Source: Candidatus Falkowiibacteriota bacterium
Lineage (GTDB): Bacteria; Patescibacteriota; Patescibacteriia; Patescibacteriales; UBA12075
NCBI GenBank assembly: GCA_030600505.1
Contig: JAUVLY010000014.1
Span: 1-11,241, forward strand
Length of the DNA: 11,241 nt
Reading direction: 5' to 3'
Shown here: positions 6,587-11,241 of the stretch, one piece after another
Layout of the letters: the number at the start of each line of letters is the position of its first letter
How positions within the stretch are numbered: position 1 is the first letter of the stretch
The notes under the pieces: model-generated
What the model saw: the letters and a program-made list of their open reading frames with translations, nothing else
Databases searched by the model: none
Told to the model about the DNA's origin: nothing
Made by a program: the position numbers and the translations under genes

Positions 6587-7585
6587 TTAGTCATGCCTAA
6601 ATAAACTGGGGTTTAATATTACGTCTAAGGAAAAATTTACTACTTTCTCACTTTTTTCTTCTTCGTATTTATCTAACCTTGTTTCGACTGTTTGCGTACC
6701 ACCAAGCACCCAGGCGTCAATCACCTTGTCGTTGGCTTTAAGGGCCCGCACCTGATCAGGGATGTCTGTATATTCGTTTGCCTTTAGGCTAAACACATAC
6801 TTACCTTCTGTCCCGCCGGTAAACCCGTCCAAGACCACGGCTTTGGTTAAAATATTCTTCTCTAAAAAATAAAAGAAATTTGTCCAATATATATGCTTAT
6901 CAAGCAAGACGCCCGCAAAATTCAATTTTTGCTGAAAATTATCAACTTCTTTCACGGTTTTTTCGGCTTCTTTAATTTGCTCTTCCAGCTCGGCAATTAC
7001 ACCACCCAGCTTAGCGGCCTCATGTTTTGACTTATATTCCCACCCCAATAACGCAAAATAAAAACCGCCGAAAATAATCGTCAAAATTAATAAAAGATAA
7101 AACACCAAACGCTTTTTCTCACCCCAATCGGCAATGGTGGTGATTTCCCCCTGGATTAAATTAGTCTTTATAATACTAGGCGCGTTCCAAGCCCCCTGGG
7201 AAGAAAATGTTTTGATAATCGCCTTTTTGGCACTCGACAAACTAATATTACTCTTCTTTTGGGGAACAGACTCTTTTTCCCCTAACTTTTTATTTTCCTC
7301 CGCTACCTTTGATTTAATTCCGGCCGCCTCTTTTACGGTAAAGTTAGCTTTAATTTCATTTTCCGGCTTTTTAGTTGGCATATCTTTTGTAATAATATTT
7401 TTCTGCCTGGCTTCGTTCTCGTTTTTTTTCGCTAATTGCCAATCAACCGCCGCTTTTTTTTCGCCGGTAAAATCATTTGACATTTCTTTTTTAGCCTCTG
7501 ATGGGGAAAATATATTTTTAAGGGATAACAAAAACGATTTTCCATCACTTGAGTCATTATTTAATTTTAAATCATTCTTTGCCAT
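6587..7585 (-). CDS. pilN: PilN-like pilus alignment protein with long N-terminal extension
   Basis: A 332-aa protein, clearly longer than usual PilN proteins (about 180-220 aa). Residues 1 to about 135 are Lys/Glu/Ala/Asn-rich, low in hydrophobics and probably disordered and cytoplasmic. Then comes SIIKTNLIQGE (137-147), which resembles the INLLP-type peptide that PilM binds at the start of classical PilN, followed by the transmembrane helix (about 160-182), a coiled coil (about 186-222) and a C-terminal alpha/beta domain. The PilN part thus starts near residue 137. It lies 3 bp after pilM and 11 bp before pilO, the canonical order. The start at 7585 is kept because of the tight spacing to pilM; a later start would leave a large gap. 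Confidence 0.85.
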   Translation of the reverse strand: MAKNDLKLNNDSSDGKSFLLSLKNIFSPSEAKKEMSNDFTGEKKAAVDWQLAKKNENEARQKNIITKDMPTKKPENEIKANFTVKEAAGIKSKVAEENKKLGEKESVPQKKSNISLSSAKKAIIKTFSSQGAWNAPSIIKTNLIQGEITTIADWGEKKRLVFYLLLILTIIFGGFYFALLGWEYKSKHEAAKLGGVIAELEEQIKEAEKTVKEVDNFQQKLNFAGVLLDKHIYWTNFFYFLEKNILTKAVVLDGFTGGTEGKYVFSLKANEYTDIPDQVRALKANDKVIDAWVLGGTQTVETRLDKYEEEKSEKVVNFSLDVILNPSLFRHD

Positions 7586-7588
7586 AAA

Positions 7589-8635
7589 TTATTCTAATTC
7601 TCTAAGCGCCAGGCCGATCGCGACCGACATCCGTGGCCCGATTTCCTGAAGCAAAGGGCGAAGCTCCTCGGGGTAGGCCACTCTTGCCCAAGGATCACCA
7701 ATTAAAACTTTCATATCCAGAATTTTACCCAAATATTTAACCAGATTCGGCAACAAGGCGGACCCGCCGGACAAAATCACTTTTTCCGTTTTTCGATTAT
7801 TTTTATTCTGAAATAAATTTATCGCGTATTTAATCTCATTAACTATTGGCGCGATCGTATCGCTCACAAGTTTGGGGATCTCACCGTTTTGCTCTTTAAA
7901 CTGGCTTATTCCCAGATCATATTTTAGCTGCTCCGCCTTTTCATCATCAATCCCGGCATGCCTGCTCAAAGCCTTGGTAATAGTAATACCACCCACATCA
8001 ATACTCCGGTTTAATATTGGTATTCCTTTATCAATTATTGACACGTCAGTGGTAGATGCCCCAAATTCCACTATCATAACCGTTGATTTATCATTACCCA
8101 CTAAAGATCTAATCAATGAAAAAGTCTCGGTTTCCAGACTAAGTAAATTAAGCCGGGCCTCTTTGAATATTTCTATATACTTTTTAACCAGGGTACGGGG
8201 AGCGCCGGTTAAAAGTACTCTTAAATTTTTCTTGGCGCCCTTTTTGTCGGTTTCAGTGTCGATTTGCTTCCAATCCAAAATCATATCTTCTAAAGGCAAA
8301 GGGATCACTTTTTTCGCTTCCCAATGAACAGCGGCGGAAATATCCTTCTTGGAAACATTGCTTAGATTTAGGACTGACGAAAACACCGAAAAAGTCGGCA
8401 AAGCGGAAACCGCGTTATTGCTGCCAGTACCGGCTTCATCACGGATTTTATTAATAATGCCGGCAGCGGCGGCGCTATTGTTCTGCCAATCGGTTTGGCC
8501 GGAATTATCCTGTTCGCTAAAACCATAGGTAAGCAAGCGGATAATTTTACCCTCCTTTTTTAGCTCTACTAATTTTATGCTCGTACTGCCGATATCAACC
8601 CCTAAATAGGATTGGGCGGGTGTAAAAAGTCCCAT
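7589..8635 (-). CDS. pilM: Type IV pilus actin-like ATPase PilM
   Basis: A 348-aa protein of the PilM/FtsA-like fold. The phosphate-1 motif is GVDIGSTSIKLVEL (12-25), the family segment IPLPLEDMILDW is at 111-122, phosphate-2 is EFGASTTDVSII (190-201) and the adenosine motif is ILSGGSALLPN (287-297). The N-terminus MGLFTPAQSYLGVDIG is typical and fixes the start. PilM is cytoplasmic and binds the N-terminal peptide of PilN, linking the cytoplasmic ring to the PilNO membrane frame. It is the first gene of the block; its leader contains copy 3 of the two-hairpin element. No Shine-Dalgarno is visible before the ATG. Confidence 0.97.
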   Translation of the reverse strand: MGLFTPAQSYLGVDIGSTSIKLVELKKEGKIIRLLTYGFSEQDNSGQTDWQNNSAAAAGIINKIRDEAGTGSNNAVSALPTFSVFSSVLNLSNVSKKDISAAVHWEAKKVIPLPLEDMILDWKQIDTETDKKGAKKNLRVLLTGAPRTLVKKYIEIFKEARLNLLSLETETFSLIRSLVGNDKSTVMIVEFGASTTDVSIIDKGIPILNRSIDVGGITITKALSRHAGIDDEKAEQLKYDLGISQFKEQNGEIPKLVSDTIAPIVNEIKYAINLFQNKNNRKTEKVILSGGSALLPNLVKYLGKILDMKVLIGDPWARVAYPEELRPLLQEIGPRMSVAIGLALRELE

Positions 8636-8652
8636 ATTTTATTCAATATAAA

Positions 8653-8705
8653 ATTCGCATGTACCCCATTTGTAGTGGGGCTTTTTGCCGCTAGGCAAAA
8701 ATAAC
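8653..8705 (-). promoter_or_regulatory. Two-hairpin leader element, copy 3 (upstream of pilM)
   Basis: A 53-nt copy in the pilM leader. On the minus strand: GTTAT, hairpin 1 TTTTTGCC / TAGC / GGCAAAAA, hairpin 2 GCCCCA / CTACAAA / TGGGGT with a G-U outer pair, then ACATGCGAAT, ending 17 nt before the ATG. It differs from copy 1 at two pairs of hairpin 1 (GC against TT), with both arms changed together. Because this gene is first in the block, this copy shows that the element is not merely an intercistronic spacer. Confidence 0.7.
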
Positions 8706-8716
8706 ATTAAAATACT

Positions 8717-8746
8717 TTGACACTACTTAGTAAAATATTATATAAT
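8717..8746 (+). promoter_or_regulatory. Consensus sigma70-type promoter, plus strand
   Basis: TTGACA (8717-8722) and TATAAT (8741-8746) match the sigma70 consensus exactly, with an 18-bp spacer. It points to the beta-propeller gene, whose ATG is about 240 bp downstream, so the message would have a long AT-rich leader; a separate small transcript is an alternative. Confidence 0.6.
8737..8742 (-). promoter_or_regulatory. Candidate -10 box for the pilMNO transcript
   Basis: TATAAT on the minus strand, overlapping the plus-strand -10 inside the palindrome ATTATATAAT (8737-8746). The -35 is poor (TATTAC or TTATTA at 17-18 bp). Initiation near 8730 would give a pilM leader of about 95 nt that includes the whole two-hairpin element. 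Confidence 0.4.
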
Positions 8747-8880
8747 TAAAGTAATCAGGGTAATAAATTAATAAAATCAAAGTAAATTAATAAAATAAAT
8801 TACCCACATCTTTGCATATATTATAACATAAATTATATTTATTCACAAAATAATTTTATTATTCTAAGCTATAAAATTAT

Positions 8881-8922
8881 CTGCGTTATATCAGCGTAGA
8901 TATCAGCGTAAAATCCGCGTTA
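8881..8922. repeat. Four helically phased GCG repeats
   Basis: Four copies of an 8-bp unit, roughly C-N-G-C-G-T-W-R, at 8881, 8892, 8904 and 8915 (CTGCGTTA, CAGCGTAG, CAGCGTAA, CCGCGTTA), spaced 11, 12 and 11 bp. The middle two belong to an 11-bp perfect direct repeat (ATATCAGCGTA). In an otherwise AT-rich stretch this stands out and looks like a set of protein-binding sites on one face of the DNA, upstream of the gene at 8996. Confidence 0.55.
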
Positions 8923-8995
8923 AAACTGTAAAAAATAAAATATAAGGTTAAACTATCGCAAAATAATATTTAATCCTATATCTTATATAAACATT

Positions 8996-10237
8996 ATGGA
9001 AGACTGGCCAAAATATTTAAAAATTCTAGCTATCGTAGGTTTTGCCTTAATAGTAATTATAATGGCTCTGCTATTATATTTCTTATTTCTCCGTCCTAAT
9101 TTTTCCCCTACCTTGCCTGATGGAATAACAACTACCACCCCCATAGTCGGCGGCTTGCCCAGCGCCAAAGAGGGTAAAGGACAAATAATTGACCTTGGTA
9201 AAGAGGGGCAATTACCCGGGCAAGGTACTGTCCCCGGTTCCAAGATCAGCCCGATAGCACGGGGAGGGATAACAAAGACGACCGAGCTGCGCGATACACC
9301 CAGTCTGGGGGCAACTCTCGATTCCAAAGGAAATGATATACAATTTTTTGACCCAAATACCAATAAATTTTATCGCCTGGACAAAGACGGCAACAGCGAA
9401 CTGCTTAGCGAAAAAACTTTTCATAATGTTTCCGCGGTTACTTGGTCGCCCGGGAAAAACAAGGCCGTGCTGGAATATCCGGACGGCTCAAATATCGTCT
9501 ATAATTTTACTACCGATTCCCAGGTCACCCTGCCCAAACATTGGGAAGAGTTTGATTATGCTCCAAACAGCGACCAGCTGGTACTAAAAAGTATCGGACT
9601 GGATCCAAGCAACCGCTATTTGGCAGTAGCCAATGATGACGGTACCAAAGTCCGGGCCGTGGAACAAATCGGCATCAACGCCGATACGGTTTATCCCAGC
9701 TGGTCTGCCAATAATCAAATGGTGGGAATGTACACCAAAGGAGTTGATTTTGACCGGCAGGAAGTTTTCTTTATCGGCCTTAATAATGAAAATTTTAAAT
9801 CCACGATCATTGAAGGCCGCGGTTTCCAGTCCCAGTGGTCTCCTGATGGCGAAAAATTATTATATAGTGTTTATTCGGAAAAAAACGACCTTAAGCCAAA
9901 TCTCTGGGTAGTGAATTCCGAGGGTAATAATATCGGTACCGGCCGCAAAAGCCTGGGAGTGGAAACCTGGGCCGACAAATGTACCTATAGCGGCGCTTCT
10001 ACGATTTACTGCGCGGTACCGGAAAACCTACCGGTAGGAGCCGGAATTTTCCCGGAAGCAGCCGATGGATTAAGGGATAAACTATACGAAATAAATACTG
10101 ACACCGGCTTAAAAAAACTAATCGCCGACCCTAACGGGGATTATCGGATGAGCGAATTAATGGTCTCGGATAACGGTTTTTATTTATACTTTGTGGATGA
10201 AAATACCGGCCGGATAAACAAAATAAAGCTGAAATAG
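8996..10237 (+). CDS. Membrane-anchored WD40/TolB-like beta-propeller protein (unknown role)
   Basis: A 413-aa protein: a short cytoplasmic tail, one transmembrane helix (about residues 8-32), a Gly/Pro/Thr-rich linker (about 36-100) and then a repeated beta-rich domain to the end. Propeller-type repeats show as WSPGK (150), YAPNSDQL (188), WSANNQM (236) and WSPDGEKLLYS (281), the last a typical PD40/TolB-like blade motif. Cys329 and Cys339 could form a disulfide, fitting a location outside the cell. No catalytic motif is visible. The gene is divergent from the pilus block and shares its intergenic region, so a surface or envelope role linked to the pilus is possible but unproven. The start at 8996 puts the transmembrane helix near the N-terminus, as expected. 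A nested palindrome follows the stop. Confidence 0.85.
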   Translation: MEDWPKYLKILAIVGFALIVIIMALLLYFLFLRPNFSPTLPDGITTTTPIVGGLPSAKEGKGQIIDLGKEGQLPGQGTVPGSKISPIARGGITKTTELRDTPSLGATLDSKGNDIQFFDPNTNKFYRLDKDGNSELLSEKTFHNVSAVTWSPGKNKAVLEYPDGSNIVYNFTTDSQVTLPKHWEEFDYAPNSDQLVLKSIGLDPSNRYLAVANDDGTKVRAVEQIGINADTVYPSWSANNQMVGMYTKGVDFDRQEVFFIGLNNENFKSTIIEGRGFQSQWSPDGEKLLYSVYSEKNDLKPNLWVVNSEGNNIGTGRKSLGVETWADKCTYSGASTIYCAVPENLPVGAGIFPEAADGLRDKLYEINTDTGLKKLIADPNGDYRMSELMVSDNGFYLYFVDENTGRINKIKLK

Positions 10238-10245
10238 TTAAAAAA

Positions 10246-10425
10246 TGTCATTGCGAGGATATTATTGTCATTCTGATTCCGCGAAGCGGAAGAAGAATCC
10301 CGTGGATATAGAAACGAGATCCTTTACCACGGGCACTTCCTTCGGTCGCACTTCGCTAGCGCGGGGTCAGGATGACAGGTTTATTAACGAGATTGCTTCT
10401 CCCGCTTCGCGGGATCGCAATGACA
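10246..10425. repeat. Nested dispersed palindromic repeats C
   Basis: An outer pair TGTCATTGCG (10246-10255) / CGCAATGACA (10416-10425), of the same type as repeat A, encloses an inner pair TGTCATTCTGA (10266-10276) / TCAGGATGACA (10367-10377), of the same type as repeat B. Inside the inner element, 29 nt at 10292-10320 match the reverse complement of 5408-5436 with one mismatch. The layout is best read as one repeat inserted in, or recombined with, another. It fills most of the gap between the propeller gene and comF and may act as a transcript-end hairpin. Confidence 0.8.
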
Positions 10426-10455
10426 GATTTAAATTATCCTTTCCCTCCTGAATTT

Positions 10456-11241
10456 ATGAATTCTTGGAGGCTACATGGTCACGTACTTAATGCGCGTGAT
10501 TTTATTTTGGATCTATTATTTCCGATTCACTGTCTGGGTTGTTCCAAGCCTGATATTTGGCTTTGTGCCAAGTGTTTGAGATCCCTAACCATTAACTCAG
10601 AGCACAATTGCCCTAAGTGCCAAAAATCAAACCGATCCTCTGCTTATTGCCCTAAGTGCTCCCACGATTTTTATTTAAACGGTATCTGGGTGGCAAGCGA
10701 TTATAACAATCCCCTCCTGGCGAGTATAATAAAAAAATTTAAATACAGCCTTATTAAAGACTTGCGCCGTCCCCTGGCTTTACTACTGGCTCTTTACTTG
10801 CAACAGGTAATTAATCAATTTCGTCTAAGCAACCAAAATTTGACCGGCGGTAAGATCTGGCAAAAATTTTCGCGCCTAGGCGATGCCCCCGCGTTAATCT
10901 TGAATTTCCCTGATACACTCATAATAAACGTGCCTTTGCATAAAAAACGCCTGCGCTGGCGCAGTTTTAATCAGGCTGAATTATTGGCAGATTTCGTTAG
11001 TGAGCATTTTTCCCTGGAGCAAAATAAAAATAATCTAAAAAGAATCAGACACACCAAAGCCCAGGCCAAACTAAATAAGCAAGAGCGCCAAAGCAATCTA
11101 AGTAATTCTTTCGCCTGGACCGGCAGTAATCTAAGTGGCCGCCACATATTGCTGATTGACGATGTTGCCAGCACCGGCTCAACCCTTAATGAGTGCGCCC
11201 GTGTCTTAAAAAATAATGGAGCCGGAGAAATCTGGGGCCTG
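10456..11241 (+). CDS. comF: ComF family phosphoribosyltransferase-like protein, partial (3' end off the window)
   Basis: Open from an ATG at 10456 to the right edge (262 codons). After MNSWRLHGHVLNARDFILDLLFP comes a Cys-rich N-terminus with pairs Cys26/29, Cys37/40, Cys52/55 and Cys65/68, enough for two zinc ribbons. The phosphoribosyltransferase domain follows, with INVPLHKKRLRWRSFNQAE and the PRPP-binding loop LLIDDVASTGSTL (about 232-244). These are hallmark ComF features. ComF proteins are cytoplasmic and needed for natural transformation, where they are thought to act on incoming single-stranded DNA with the translocation machinery. Proximity to a T4P locus fits DNA uptake. At 262+ residues it is somewhat longer than usual, partly from an insert between the zinc region and the catalytic part. 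Only the last few residues are probably missing. A better Shine-Dalgarno (GGAGG, 10466-10470) precedes an out-of-frame ATG, not this start. Confidence 0.92.
   Translation, partial: MNSWRLHGHVLNARDFILDLLFPIHCLGCSKPDIWLCAKCLRSLTINSEHNCPKCQKSNRSSAYCPKCSHDFYLNGIWVASDYNNPLLASIIKKFKYSLIKDLRRPLALLLALYLQQVINQFRLSNQNLTGGKIWQKFSRLGDAPALILNFPDTLIINVPLHKKRLRWRSFNQAELLADFVSEHFSLEQNKNNLKRIRHTKAQAKLNKQERQSNLSNSFAWTGSNLSGRHILLIDDVASTGSTLNECARVLKNNGAGEIWGL

Larger units (their letters stand above)
8636..8995. other. AT-rich divergent intergenic region (360 bp)
   Basis: It contains no protein-coding frame that I can support. In order it holds copy 3 of the two-hairpin element (8653-8705), overlapping divergent promoter elements (8717-8746), a 7-bp inverted pair GGGTAAT (8758-8764) / ATTACCC (8799-8805) enclosing two copies of a 14-bp direct repeat (8764-8777 and 8783-8796), a perfect match to the DnaA-box consensus TTATNCACA (8839-8847), and four phased GCG-containing repeats (8881-8922). 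All genes on either side point away from it. Confidence 0.7.

Noticed and set aside
10245..10451. 68-codon plus-strand frame after the propeller gene
   Set aside because: It consists almost wholly of the nested palindromic repeats, and its amino-acid sequence is just their translation.
10475..10579. A 34-codon hydrophobic frame starting at the ATG at 10475, with a good Shine-Dalgarno (GGAGG, 10466-10470) 4 nt upstream
   Set aside because: It is out of frame with comF and overlaps the codons of its first zinc-binding cysteines. Real genes in this window mostly lack Shine-Dalgarno sequences, so the GGAGG is probably chance.

Overview
The window carries a type IV pilus (T4P) assembly locus, probably from a Candidate Phyla Radiation / Patescibacteria (Parcubacteria-like) genome. 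That assignment is inferred from several things: an AT-rich genome read with the standard code; start codons mostly without Shine-Dalgarno sequences; a compact pilM-N-O-x-B-regulator-C-prepilin order with no outer-membrane secretin; membrane-anchored proteins resembling those of this group; and dispersed palindromes of the TGTCATTGCGAG / TGTCATTCTGA type between genes. No rRNA, tRNA or taxonomic marker is present, so the phylum is not proven.

Layout. Positions 8635 down to 1 are one minus-strand block: pilM, pilN, pilO, a small single-pass membrane protein, pilB, a stand-alone CheY-like receiver, pilC, a type IV prepilin, then two tandem paralogous surface proteins with a phage-tail-fibre-like module (the second runs off the left edge). 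A 360-bp AT-rich divergent intergenic region (8636-8995) separates this block from two plus-strand genes: a membrane-anchored beta-propeller protein (8996-10237) and, after a nested palindromic repeat, a comF-type phosphoribosyltransferase that runs off the right edge (10456-11241).

How it fits together. PilM (cytoplasmic actin-like), PilN and PilO (inner-membrane alignment proteins), PilC (platform) and PilB (extension ATPase) form the core T4P machine that would polymerise the prepilin at 1214-1720. The receiver protein may tune it. The two fibre-like proteins downstream of the prepilin are candidate surface or pilus-associated adhesins. ComF next to a T4P locus fits T4P-dependent DNA uptake. 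PilT, the prepilin peptidase and a secretin are not in this window.

The most interesting unexplained feature is a 51-53-nt element occurring three times, always in the same orientation and just upstream of a start codon in the pilus block (before the prepilin, the receiver and pilM). It folds into two consecutive hairpins whose stems co-vary between copies, and its non-Watson-Crick positions are G-U pairs only when read on the coding (minus) strand. It looks like an undescribed cis-acting mRNA leader element. Other items worth a look are a MITE-like element with 18-bp terminal inverted repeats abutting the start codon of the small membrane gene, a long extension on PilN, divergent promoters sharing a palindromic -10, and helically phased GCG repeats upstream of the beta-propeller gene.
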